From Adineta steineri (taxonomy: Eukaryota > Rotifera > Eurotatoria > Adinetida > Adinetidae): a stretch of DNA of 64,000 nt. The first letter of the stretch is position 1. Each line of letters begins with the position of its first letter. Location: assembly GCA_905250115.1 (NCBI GenBank), contig CAJNOI010000010.1:436768-500767 (forward strand), given 5' to 3'. This document shows positions 36,288-46,633 of the stretch, one piece after another. The notes beneath the pieces are model-generated. The model worked only from the letters and a program-made list of their open reading frames with translations, was not told the origin of the DNA and searched no databases. Made by a program: the position numbers and the translations under genes.

Positions 36288-37253
36288 TGACAATTTTTTT
36301 CTTTTAGTAATAAATAATAATTTCGTTTTTTCTATTTTATTATAAGGTATTTTTACAGTCATAAGAATATGAATGTTGTTTTTAAATTTTTTTGTGTTTA
36401 AAAAATAAATTCCAAATGATTTTTAATAAGATTTAATTTAACCCTTTGCAAACGAGATCTTACTTTGAGACAAAATCAATGTGAAACCTATACAGATGCT
36501 AATATTACGCTATGTTGTGGGCGACACATCCATCATCTGCACTAGTATGTACAATTATCATTACATTCATTCAAAGCCAGACGTAAATAAACACCATCAA
36601 GATGTTAATAATAAAATATTATGTAAATTAAATATTATTCGTACTTGAAATTCTTTTCACACATGTATCAATAGGAAAATATATGAAGAAAGTTTTGAAT
36701 AGCTTTATTCTAAAAATATCTTTAAAAAAAGGTGTGTTAAATTTAATTAGAAATATATTTCAACATTTTAATTCACACTTCTTATGTCGTATTAATAGTA
36801 ATTCTTTTTTTGACATACTCATTTTTTTTACTGATTTAATTCTAACACCTACGAGATTTCTTTTACCGCCTACTGATTCTATATATCTTATAAATCAAAT
36901 ATTAAGTCTTATTTCAGTTCATATTCAATTTCTCGTACTTATTCTTCGATAAAATCTGTTTTCTTGTATTTAATTACTTCAAGTTTCATTCAGTATATAT
37001 ATTAAAAAGTAAGTACTTTTAAATACTTATGGAGATAAAGTAGTATAGACTGTATTCACAAATGGTTATTATTTGTACTCGTAAAGCTTTCCGTTTGAAA
37101 TAATTACGATCTTATAGCACGATTGATCTAAATTATGTATTACGCATTTCTAATATATTCTCATCTATATAAGATTAAGTGTAGATATATTTGTAATTTT
37201 ACTTGATATATTTTTCTGATTGCATTCATTTTATTCCAGTATTTTTTTGTCTC
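36288..37253. other. Intergenic upstream of the neuropeptide gene
   Basis: 966 bp, AT-rich. An 89-codon ORF at 36683-36952 is hydrophobic and of simple composition and is not called. TTATTCCAG at 37230-37239 is a good acceptor 15 nt before the neuropeptide ATG, implying a 5' UTR intron or trans-splice site in this region. Confidence 0.5.
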
Positions 37254-37737
37254 ATGCATCAATACACTTTATTAATACTTTTTATTGCTATTATACAATT
37301 TAACTGCGCATGTTTTATTACTAATTGTCCAATTGGTGGTAAACGAAGTTTACATTTAATAAATAATCTTCAAAATCATCAAGTTAGAAATAAAGCAAAA
37401 ATTATTTTTTCATATATTAACATTTTATTTATTCTTAAATTTAGTGTCCACGTTGTGGATTAACTGGTCAATGTTTTGGTCCAGCAATCTGTTGTACTGA
37501 TTTAGCTTGTCGCATTGGTCATCCATCAGATATTCGTCAATGTTCAGCTGAGGATCATAATCTTACACCATGTATAATTAAATCTCCTACGTGTTCAACT
37601 GTACCAAATGGTCGATGTGCTGCTAATGGAATTTGTTGTGGTACAGGTATGAAATTTACTAACAAAAAACATTCATTTATAATCATTATCTATATTTTAT
37701 TTCTTTAGAATCATGCCAAATCGATGAAACTTGTTAA
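37254..37737 (+). CDS. Vasopressin/oxytocin-type neuropeptide-neurophysin precursor
   Basis: A complete small prohormone in three exons (37254-37382, 37445-37646, 37709-37737). Signal peptide of about 19 residues (MHQYTLLILFIAIIQFNCA), then the nonapeptide CFITNCPIG with a Gly amide donor and a Lys-Arg cleavage site. A 12-residue linker (SLHLINNLQNHQ) precedes neurophysin starting CPRCGLTGQCFGPAICC and ending ESCQIDETC. Neurophysin keeps all 14 cysteines in the canonical spacing (CC pairs in AICC and GICC). No copeptin extension follows. Cys1-Cys6, Asn5, Pro7 and Gly9 are invariant family residues. Position 8 is Ile, a neutral residue as in oxytocin-like peptides, but assigning it to a functional class is not possible from sequence. 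The peptide should be secreted from neurons and act on a GPCR. Confidence 0.95.
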
Positions 37738-38263
37738 ATAGCATCAAATCAAGAAATTAATATTTCCCAGGAAGAACGTCTATGATATATTTCTCTTTTA
37801 CATAAACTAATGAAATATAAAATAAATATAAAGAAAATCATATTCTTCTATGTCATTCATAGTGTGATATTTAAATAAAAATAAAGAATGTGATATTCAA
37901 TATAACATTAACTTTAGTTTCATTCTATATACATTAAAATAAAGTATTATTGTATGTCTATACATCAGAATAGTATATATATATATATATGTATTTTTTT
38001 CTGTTTACGAGAGTTATAACAATGACATTTGAAAGATCACTAGAGGTCACTAGTTTGCATGGTTATGACATATATTGTAACTTGAAGATGATTGGATAAT
38101 TTTCTCATTCAATTCTAAATCATGGACACCACGTGTGTATGTGTATTACATTCTTTCACCTTCCCTCTATTGCCTTTCTTCTTATTTGGTTAATTCGAAA
38201 GAGGCATTCAGGAAGGTTGTGTAAGTTATTTGTCTTTTGTATTCATTTCATATCCAGATTTTC
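37738..38263. other. Intergenic between neuropeptide and RING genes
   Basis: 526 bp with an (AT)n run at 37975-37990 and a direct repeat GATCACTAG/GGTCACTAG near 38034-38052. A donor GTAAGT at 38221 and acceptor ATATCCAG near 38257 outline a 5' UTR intron of the RING gene, shortly before its ATG. Confidence 0.5.
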
Positions 38264-38566
38264 ATGTCTCGTCAATATTCTAACCGTCCTTTTATACCAC
38301 CTCGCCGTCGTGTATCACTTCAAATGTGTGATTTTGTTACTTATCCACCATCACAAACCAATGATACAACATCAGATAATTCATCCTGGCAATTGACAGA
38401 TCCATTATCTTGTATGCATCAACAAGCAGCAGCATCTTCTGCTTCTGCTATTACTACACCTCTTCCAACACAAAATGATTTTTCTTATTTTCAATATCCA
38501 CCTCATCGACAGACATTCGAATCTTCATCTCATCCAATAAATCGAGAAATAATTAATAATAATAAT

Positions 38567-38608
<42 letters not shown>

Positions 38609-40282
38609 CAACATGTTCATCATGTAAATGAATCTCAACAACCATGTCATTTTCAGTATGTACAACAACCTATTGAAGAACAACAAATAGCAAGACCTTT
38701 ATTACCATTAAATGTTGTTACGGTAAAAAAAAATGAATCCTTTTTTTTCTCTATATTTTTTTAATAAATCTTATTTCAGGCTGCAGCAGCAACGACGGCT
38801 TCAGCTCCGCATCATCGTCATTATCGTTTAGAAAGTCCATCTGCTGCTTCATTTACACGACATCCACCGTGGTTTGATGATGAACGGGAAGATAATAATG
38901 GAACAATGCAACGATCATCTCGTAATAATAATCATACGAAACGACAACGTTCATCAGCTATTAGTACATCTACTTCTCAATCATCTCAGTCATATCATCA
39001 TCCGGAACGAAAACGTTCGAGACATGAAGGTATTAATGATGAAAATGAACGAATGAATCATCGTTCACTAGAGAATGTATTACAACCACAACCACAACCA
39101 CAACCACAACTACAACAACAACAACAACCAATACAACAACAGTATCAATCATCTAGTCATCATCATTATCAACCATATACGTAAGTATTTCATTATTTTT
39201 TTTCTTTGCATAAAATCTTATTTTAATATAATATTCTATTCTTATCTTTATTATATAGAAATCATCGACATGTACAATCACAACCAACTCCTATACCTCG
39301 TACATCATACATCGATAATGTTTCTCCTCTTTCTCGATCATTTGATCAGCGTACACAAGCAATGCAACGAAATCGAATTGAACATGTACATGAAATCAAT
39401 AATACAAATACCCATTACGGACTTCATCATCGTCCTATTCAACCACCACTACCACCACCAACTCTACAATCTCGCAATATATATCATCCTCCTGATCATC
39501 GACAACTTGTACTTGAAACACCACCTGTTGCTTTACCTCGTCGTCAACCAATTCCTCCTCTTCGTTCTTCTTATACACAACCACTAAATCATCACCATCA
39601 TCATCATCATCATCAACGAAGTGGAATCGCATTCGAACCAGTACCACAACGTGGTCCACTTTTTCATCGAACGTCAATGACTACTCATTTGCATCAACGA
39701 CCTTCAACTTCTTTTCTTACTGATTTACTCCAGTATGTATTATATTTTAATAATTTCTTTTTTTTTTCTTTGAAGTCAAATAAAACTTCATAATTTTAAA
39801 AATTCTAGTCGTGTCATTGATGCACATGCTGCATCATACAGTGATAATCATGCTCATTATCATCATCATCATCATCCACCACCAGCTTCAATTGATTTAA
39901 TTGCATATGCATGGATGTCACCTGGTCATGATATTTTTTCATTACCAGCTGCATTTAGTATTCAATTTGGTGTAAGTTTTCAAATGATTATTCAATTTTT
40001 TTATTTTTATTTTATTCAATTTCTATAGGATTTTTTTGATCTGACAATTCCCGATGAAACACCTGTTGTCGGTCTAACCGATAGTGAACTTGAACGATTA
40101 CCCACAATAATCTATACAAAATCTTGCACAAATATTGAAGCTGACGATAAATGTGCTGTATGTTTAAGTGAATATGCAAGTGGTGAAAAACTCAAACGTC
40201 TACGATGTAAACATTTCTTTCATAGTGAATGCATTGATCCATGGCTTAAGGTAAGCATTCTTTTGTAATTGTCTTCTATATA

Positions 40283-40322
<40 letters not shown>

Positions 40323-40371
40323 TTAGACATCAACTCGATGTCCAATTTGCCGTGGTGAACAGACGAATTAA
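38264..40371 (+). CDS. RING-H2 E3 ubiquitin ligase (RNF38/RNF44-like)
   Basis: About 600 residues in six exons. The long N-terminal part is disordered: MSRQYSNRPFIPPRRRVSLQ, a run of about 15 Asn (38560-38607), PQ repeats (39085-39115), Gln runs and 8 His (39592-39615). The C-terminal RING-H2 finger is complete: CAVCLSEYASGEKLKRL, CKHFFHSECIDPWLK, CPICR, with a preceding LTDSELERLPTIIY that matches the helix before the RNF38/44 finger. All eight zinc ligands (C3-H2-C3) are present, so E2 binding and ligase activity are expected. The last intron is largely an ATT microsatellite. Substrates unknown. Confidence 0.88.
40284..40322. repeat. (ATT)n microsatellite in last RING-gene intron
   Basis: About 13 uninterrupted ATT units fill most of the intron between the RING exon halves and end directly in the TTTTAG acceptor. 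Expansion here could affect splicing of the exon carrying the last two zinc ligands. Confidence 0.95.
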
Positions 40372-42181
40372 ATAAAAAATATCTATCCGAATTGTTCGTA
40401 CATATTTTTTTTTTGTCTTCAGATAGCCTTTTCTTCTTGTTCTTTACTTTCCTTTAGATGCCAGATAAGCACGAGTTGCATTATTATTGTTGTTCGTTTT
40501 GTTTCATTGTTAGTCTGCCTGTTTCTCTTTTTCTTTTTGAACTGTGAACATATTCTTCTATATTTCTTTTTTGTTTTCATATGTGCGTATGTATACATAT
40601 TAAAGAACTCTTTTCTTATTTGTTTATTGTTGCATTTCTTTTTTGTGCGACAGTCTTTCAAACTTTACAAGAGGAAAAAACTAATAGATCATATCAACAA
40701 AGAAAAAAAAAGAAGTGTTTTTTCCTTTTATTTTGTTTTTTTGACTTCTCACTTGTCTTTTCTTGTCTTATGCATATATATATATATAAGAAAGTACCAT
40801 TAAAAAAAATAAATCATACTAAAGAGAGAAAATGTAATAAAAAACTAACGAAATAATAATTATAATTGTTTACGGATCAATGAACTGAATCAAGGAATGT
40901 TTTAAATATATACATCATACTATACTATAATGGTGTGATGTCAGAGAGCAGATGCACCAGATGGTAGCCTTTAATCTTTGATTATACTTGAAACATTAGA
41001 ATAGGAATAATAATTTGAACAAGAAGGTTGAATCAAAACTAAAGATTTGTAAACTTTTACTTCTTCGATGCAGTTAAATTGTTCCATCAATATGATTCTA
41101 GTCCACAACAAAATGTTTAGTGATATAATTATAATCAAAGAAGAGAAGAATATTCACAATTCGATATTATGAAAATTATTAATTGTTGAATAATCTACTG
41201 TATAATACGGCATGTACACAAAATTATAGATCGATCTGTGTTATATATATGTATATGTACAGCAATTGTACTCATCTTCACAAGAGACGTAAGTATCATC
41301 ACTATCGTAACGGCTCGAAACGAGAAATGCACTCACCAAAGATATACAGGTCAAAGAGTCTGCTGTGATTGAAGTGATACTTGAATGAACAATCTGTCAC
41401 ACTTTAGGTACTTTTTATATATTTCTTACTTGAGTATGTCATTCTTTTGAAGTGAACTTAGATGTTGTTGCATTGATCTTTTTTCATATATCTTAATAAA
41501 TTCCATTATTATCAAGGGTCTTGCGGAAAAACGAGGAAAAGAAAAACGTAGAAATGTTCAGTATACTCCGTTTGATGCATAATAAGTACTGTATCTCTTG
41601 AAATGCTATTCGAAATAATTGCAATCATTGAGAAAAATACTAGGGACGAATGATTTAATTTAAATACAGATATATATTTTATGAAAGATTACAAGTCAAA
41701 ATAATTCATGAACTCAGTATGTTTTATATATTCTATCCCACGCAAATATATTACAGGCATTAGATTATTCATGCACCGTTCAGCTATTATTCTTCTTTTC
41801 AGTACCAATAGAATTTTATTCAATTTTCATAAAAAAAAGGAGGAAACTATGTTTGATTAAAAATATAGAATTTCAGTTTTTTTTCATTGATTACTAGTGA
41901 CACAAAAACAAAATGATAAAGTTATTTGGTTATCATTTATCTATTTTTTTTCAAACGAATTGATTTTTTATTTAAAAGTTTTATGTCATTGATGAAGATA
42001 GTAAAAGTGTATCGGATGATATACTTTCAGTTGATAATCAAGATGGTGTTGTTCAACTGTATGGAAATATTTTGGATAATAATATATCATTTATTAGTCT
42101 TATATATTTATGCAAATGTATCTGACCTCAATCTTATGTGTATGTATGTAGTTTCTCTCTCTTTCTCTTTATCTTTTTTTT
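40372..42181. other. Long intergenic region, no gene seen
   Basis: 1.8 kb between the RING gene and the second gap. The first 500 bp are T-rich on the plus strand and look like 3' UTR. Several ORFs of 60-100 codons are compositionally simple, overlap each other on both strands and contain no domain. A short (AT)n run lies near 40776. No repeat, tRNA or transposase fragment was recognised. Confidence 0.5.
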
Positions 42182-42281
42182 NNNNNNNNNNNNNNNNNNN
42201 NNNNNNNNNNNNNNNNNNNNNNNNNNNNNNNNNNNNNNNNNNNNNNNNNNNNNNNNNNNNNNNNNNNNNNNNNNNNNNNNN
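42182..42281. other. Assembly gap (100 N)
   Basis: Exactly 100 unknown bases, directly at the left edge of the Cdc48 relic cluster; repeats of the same kind probably caused the assembly break. Confidence 0.98.
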
Positions 42282-42289
42282 GAACGACT

Positions 42290-42525
42290 TGCACCTTTAC
42301 ATCTCTATCATCTTGTACAATTAACGAAATAAAGATGAACAGGGTTATACGTCACAATTTAAGACTTCGTTTAGGAGATCCAGTTGTAATTGAATATTGT
42401 GGAGATATCTCAGGTGGTAAACATTTACATATTGCATTTATCGACGACACCATTCAAAACTTAACGGGCAATTTATATGAAGTTTTTGTAAAGCCATATT
42501 TTGAAGATCGCAATCGACCAGTACA
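42290..42525 (+). pseudogene. Cdc48/VCP N-domain relic A
   Basis: INEIKMNRVIRHNLRLRLGD and HIAFIDDTIQNLTGNLYEVF followed by VKPYFEDRNRP match the second half of the Cdc48 N-domain ([37 protein letters not shown]). It breaks off at PVHNH, where a C-rich tract (42535-42552) begins. No ATPase domain follows. Confidence 0.85.
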
Positions 42526-42534
42526 CAACCATCT

Positions 42535-42552
42535 AACACCCACACCCACCCG
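42535..42552. repeat. Telomere-like C-rich tract 1
   Basis: AACACCCACACCCACCCG, the complement of GGGTGTGGGTGT, sits exactly between relics A and B. Confidence 0.7.
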
Positions 42553-42563
42553 AAAATTATCAT

Positions 42564-42750
42564 CGTTTAATTATCAGTGATGCAGTTAGTCATGATAATA
42601 GTGTTGTCGAATTGTCACAACATATAATCGATAAATTAAACTTACCAAATAATAGTACTATTGTTATCAAAAGTGACAAAGAGCGAACAACGGTATGTAC
42701 TTTGAAAGCTGATACACTTTGTCCAAGCAACAAAATACGTATAAAACTTG
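42564..42750 (+). pseudogene. Cdc48/VCP N-domain relic B
   Basis: RLIISDAVSHDNSVVELSQ and the following TIVIKSDKERTTVCTLKADT, then NKIRI, match the start of the Cdc48 N-domain ([39 protein letters not shown]). This is the part that should precede relic A, so the order is shuffled. The frame runs into the G-rich tract at 42752. Confidence 0.85.
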
Positions 42751-42751
42751 A

Positions 42752-42806
42752 GGGTGTGGGTATGGGTGGAGGTGGGTGTTGGTGTCTTTTCTCTTAACTC
42801 ACATCC
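42752..42806. repeat. G-rich telomere-like tract 2 with snapback
   Basis: GGGTGTGGGTATGGGTGG followed by AGGTGGGTGTTGGTGTC, then TTTTCTCTTAACTCACATCCA. The second part recurs at 43902-43936. The G-rich start and the ACTCACATCCA end are imperfect inverted repeats. Confidence 0.7.
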
Positions 42807-42953
42807 AGAACCCGCGCGAAAGGTCTAATATTGGAGGGGGAACAGTGTAAAAGGATATTTATAGGAAAATTTACTCCAAGTCAGGTCCCGGCCCTGAAAA
42901 AAAAATTTTCTAGCTAATGGACGCCTGTATAGTCCTCAACCTTCACCCATCCT

Positions 42954-43230
42954 CAAGAATTCGTTTCCGTTGTAATTGATCCGGAATGTCCATTCGATCC
43001 AGTTCAGATGCATCGTGATGTACGAAATAATCTACAACTGCATTTAGATGATTTTATTACAATCAAAACGTTATCCTTACGTTCCTACTGGTAATAACAT
43101 ATATATATCACGTATTGGAGATCCTGTGCAAGGCATCACTAATAATGCAATGTTATTGTATATAAGACCATACTTATGTAAACATTATGGACGACTAATT
43201 TATAAACGCGATATATTTATTGTAAAAACG
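42954..43230 (+). pseudogene. Cdc48/VCP N-domain relic C
   Basis: EFVSVVIDPECPFDPVQMHR then DVRNNLQLHLDDFITIK, then after a frameshift near 43058 YVPTGNNIYISRIGDPVQGI, YIRPYLCKHYGRLIYKRDIF. This spans most of the N-domain through RKGDIFLV. The 37 bases from 42954 are almost identical to those from 43717 in relic E, showing recent duplication. Confidence 0.85.
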
Positions 43231-43235
43231 CAAAT

Positions 43236-43350
43236 GGGTGTGGGTGTGGGTATGAGAGATAGCATGAGTCTCTTGGTCCGCTACATTTACACCCACACCC
43301 GCACCCGCCACGCCCACCCGTTTCCGTGCCGGATTGTTCGACCTGGGATA
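43236..43350. repeat. Foldback tract 3 with telomere-like arms
   Basis: GGGTGTGGGTGTGGGTATG (43236-43254) and ACACCCACACCCGCACCC (43289-43306) are inverted arms around a core of about 34 bp. A flank GTTTCCGTGCCGGATTGTTC (from 43319) recurs at 44317 beside tract 5. Confidence 0.75.
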
Positions 43351-43514
43351 CTTTTACAATCAAACACCAATCAAGCAAAAAATGTTACAAAGTACAAATA
43401 AATGTACAGCTGTTAATTTGACTATTCGAAATTGTGATATTAAATCGAACAACGTGGTTATTATGGCTGCTGAGAATCTTGAAAAAAATTAATGCAAATC
43501 CATCCAACATGATA

Positions 43515-43890
43515 TTTATCCAAAACGAAAAAAAAAAAAAGTTTATAATGTGCAATGTGATGATGAATGTCCAATCAACACAATATAAATGAGCCGTGCA
43601 GTAAGAAACAATCTAGGAGCACAATTAAATTATACCGTTTCATTATCACTTGAAAAGGTGAAACAAGTCAAATTAGATCAAAATAAAACTGTCTTGCTTG
43701 AAAAAAAAGGACGAACAAGAATTTGTTTCCGTTGTAATTGATCCGGATTGTCCTATCAATGAAATTAAAATGAGTCATGCTCTTCGAAAGAACCTACAAG
43801 TCAATTTAAAGGATACTATAAGAATTCAACATTGTGATTACGCTCGTGCTGGTAATAATATATATATTTCAGCTATTCTGGATACTGTAA
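43515..43890 (+). pseudogene. Cdc48/VCP N-domain relics D and E
   Basis: D: DDECPINTI, an in-frame TAA, then MSRAVRNNLGAQLNYTVSLS. The same frame continues into KQVKLDQNKTVLLEKKG, resembling the start of the domain ([17 protein letters not shown]), and shifts frame in an A8 run near 43698. E: EFVSVVIDPDCPINEIKMSH then ALRKNLQVNLKDTIRIQ and AGNNIYISAILDTV. Stop and frameshift exclude a working product. Confidence 0.85.
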
Positions 43891-43891
43891 G

Positions 43892-43938
43892 GTGGACGGG
43901 TGGGTGTTGGTGTCTCTTCTCTTAACTCACACCCACAG
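43892..43938. repeat. Telomere-like foldback tract 4
   Basis: GGACGGGTGGGTGTTGGTGTC and CACACCCACAG flank TCTTCTCTTAACT. Near-copy of the second part of tract 2. Confidence 0.75.
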
Positions 43939-43979
43939 GAATTTAGTCGTTTTTTAGCCGTTCCATGCCTTAAACCGCA

Positions 43980-44276
43980 ATGAATCGTGTTATATTTCAC
44001 AATTTGAAGCTACGGTTCGGAAACATTGTCGCAATTCATCCAAAACGACGTCGTTTGATTCGGGAAACAGATGATTTTGTCTGTAAAGATCTACAACTAC
44101 TATGTACAGAAGCCGGTTCTCTACAAATTCAACAAAACAAAGATGTATTGACATTTGAAAGAAACAATATTAATGTTGAATTGCTTAATAAATTAACGGT
44201 TACTCACAAAGATTTTTTATTTGTATTGAAGCAATTAAAACAACTACTTTTAAATAAATCTATTAACCAAAACTAA
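43980..44276 (+). pseudogene. Cdc48/VCP relic F: N-domain piece fused to D1 tail
   Basis: Starts MNRVIFHNLKLRFGNIVAIH (N-domain) and passes directly to FVCKDLQLLCTEAGSLQIQQ and NVELLNKLTVTHKDFLFVLK, which match the helical end of the D1 ATPase (GADLAALCSEAALQAI, AEVMNSLAVTMDDFRWAL). The whole D1 Walker region is deleted between them. 98 codons are open, but with no ATPase core. Confidence 0.85.
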
Positions 44277-44316
44277 AACAATGATCATGAATTATCGAAA
44301 TACCACGGAACCGGCC

Positions 44317-44356
44317 GTTTCCGTGTCGGATTGTTCGACCTGGGACCCACACCCTG
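44317..44356. repeat. Tract 5 and shared flank
   Basis: GTTTCCGTGTCGGATTGTTC, a near-copy of 43319-43338, ends in GGGACCCACACCCTG at 44342-44356, between relics F and G. Confidence 0.65.
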
Positions 44357-44374
44357 CACGACAAACTGAATGAA

Positions 44375-44464
44375 TTACCATTCAATTACAATAAAATAGA
44401 TGTTGAAATCCTGGATAAACTGGTAGTTAATCCACAAGACTTTTTAATGGAATTAAGTAAATAA
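44375..44464 (+). pseudogene. Cdc48/VCP D1-tail relic G
   Basis: NKIDVEILDKLVVNPQDFLM ELSK-stop repeats the D1 tail seen in relic F. It is the last recognisable piece of the cluster. Confidence 0.7.
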
Positions 44465-44907
44465 AAGAAACAAAACAATGATCCAAAATTTCCACAACAT
44501 ATCCAAAAATTGTATTTTTTTTGTTTTTTGTTATTTCTTTCAACATTAAATAAAACAAGCAAAGGCAAAATGATTTCTAAACTATTATTTCTTTTTATTT
44601 ACGAAATACCAATATTATTTCGTGGATCACATGATATACTCTCCAGTTAAGATAATAAAAATATTGCAAAAAAAAGACTAATTTTTCTACAGCAATAGTT
44701 TTCTGTGAGTGAGATAAATAAAACAACTGTATTTAAATGAATTTTTATATATATAGCAATGAGTGAAAAAAATAAAATTTGGAACATGATGAAGTTTACA
44801 TCACAATTTGTAGACTTCTATATAATTACATGGATTAAAAAAATATTTTTATTTTTTAATTTAAAAAATACACATATAAATATTATATATTGTATTAAAC
44901 TATTCAA
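44465..44907. other. Intergenic, right flank of relic cluster
   Basis: 443 bp, AT-rich. A 68-codon ORF (44759-44965) overlaps the vWA gene 3' end antisense and is not called. Nothing else seen. Confidence 0.5.
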
Positions 44908-46633
44908 TCAGGTTGATTTGAGTTTATTGCGAGCAACACATTTACGAACAAGTCTTCGAGTTTGACTAATATCAAGTAATTCATCATCTTTTAAACTTAT
45001 ATTAGAGACTTCAGTTTTCATTCTCGCTGGTTTAACAGTCGATGGTATTGGAACATCTGTGGTCTATAATAAATATTCATTTTCTTAATAAAAAATACAT
45101 AAAATCTATCAACTTACATCCATTACTTCTTCATCTGTTGATTTTTCTTTATCATCATCATCATCATCATCACTATCGTTATTTTTAGTAAATGCTAATC
45201 GAGCACTACGTCGACTACCACGAACTATTTCTCGTCGAGTTTTCTTTTTAATTGTAGTAGGTGTTATCTTAGTCTTAGGTGTTGTTGTACGTTTTGCTGG
45301 TGCTTTTGTACTAGAATCATACCATAAATTATGCATAATTTCATCAACAAAGTCTATAACTTACATAGTAGGTGCACTCTTACGCGTCCGTGTTTTCTTA
45401 GCTGATGTACGAAAAAGTGTTGACGCTGGTGGAGTTATACCAAATAATCCTCCAAATGTGGTAGGAGCTATTGTAAAATTTTCTCGAACATCTTTTAAAT
45501 TTGCTAGTGTAGAAAGATGTTCAGCAGCAGGTGTTATCGGTGGAATATTTGTTGTTCCATCTTGATTATCTACTTTTAATCGACGTACTTTAACACCTGT
45601 ACAAAGATATAAATATAAGTATAGCTAGTTTTTTCTATTGAAAAATTCATATTTCTTTCTACATACCATCACCATGCATTACTTCATGTATACGACGAGT
45701 AAGTTCAGTTTCATCAACTGGACCACCACGTAATGCTGCTTCACGCATAACTTCTTCATGTACTTGTGCTAATAATCGTTCCATAGAAATTTCCTCTCTT
45801 GCTGAACCAATAATGATTGAAGCTAAATCATTACAATTAGCTAAGGGTATATATTGACCACCAGTTTTAAAGGCAAGTGCCATAAAAAAATCACGATAAG
45901 GGGTAATTGTTGGTTCACAACCAATTGTATATAGAGTAATACTACGTTCAGCAAGTAAAGCCACACATTCAACTGGATCATGTCCAGATGGATCACCTAT
46001 ACAAAAATTAAAATATTTGCATTAATTTTACAAAAACAAATTAGAGAAAAATATTTCCTACCATTTGGAAATCCATCACCATTGGTATCTAAGCCATGAG
46101 GAGGTGCGTCAGCAATGAGAAGAGCAATTTTTACTGCATCCTTTCTCCATGACAAAGTATGAACAGCTGCATGTAGTGCAGGTGCTACTGCTTCAGGCCC
46201 ATCTCCACCTAAATAATATTGTAATTGTAAGAAATTTTAAAATAAACTAGTCAATAATATAAACCTCCATAAGCAGCAGCCGCATCAATATTCGTTTTTG
46301 CTTCTTCTGCATCGTCTGTAAAATCATGAACTTTAATAACAAATGTACTGTCTTGTGGTGGGTGATCACGATAGAGGATTAAAGCAGTATTCAATAAACA
46401 ATGTTCACTCTTTATAATATCTTCAATGATTTTTCGCATATTCTACAAGATATAGTTGTTGTTTTTTTTCTTCAAAATTATTTATATTGCATACAAACCT
46501 CTTGAGCAGATTTAATGTATCCGGACATACTAGAGGTAGCATCAATAATAAAAGCAAGATCTAATTCTGTTGGTATGTCAGATGTAGTCACATTGTTTGT
46601 AGTAGTAGTAGTGGTAGTAGATATATTACTCAT
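44908..46633 (-). CDS. vWA-domain protein with basic nuclear-type tail
   Basis: Seven exons, about 440 residues. The N-terminal vWA domain is of the vwkA/TerY-like kind: ELDLAFIIDATSSMSGYIKS contains the metal site as D-x-T-x-S, then DFTDDAEEAKTNIDAAAAYG then GGDGPEAVAPAL, IALLIADAPPHGLD and VALLAERSITLYTIGCEP. No alpha-kinase domain follows, unlike Dictyostelium vwkA. The C-terminal third is Lys/Arg/Thr-rich (KKTRTRKSAPT, KRTTTPKTKITPTTIKKKTR) with a run of acidic residues (NDSDDDDDDDKEKSTDEE), suggesting a nuclear location. Closest function unknown; protein-protein binding through the metal site is likely. Confidence 0.8.

Noticed and set aside
36683..36952. 89-codon hydrophobic ORF upstream of the neuropeptide gene
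   Set aside because: Leu/Ile/Phe richness follows from T-rich sequence; no signal-peptide structure or homologue recognised.
38030..38055. GATCACTAG/GGTCACTAG direct repeat as a hormone-receptor-type site
   Set aside because: Too short and isolated to support a regulatory claim.
39435..39677. Minus-strand Val/Asp-rich ORF
   Set aside because: Antisense shadow of the His/Pro-rich RING-gene exon.
40419..40856. Overlapping ORFs on both strands after the RING gene
   Set aside because: T-rich 3' UTR-like DNA; each frame is simple in composition and lacks domains.
42282..44464. A single functional Cdc48-like gene with introns
   Set aside because: Pieces are out of order, repeated, include an in-frame stop and frameshifts, and the Walker region is missing; no GT/AG scheme restores one protein.
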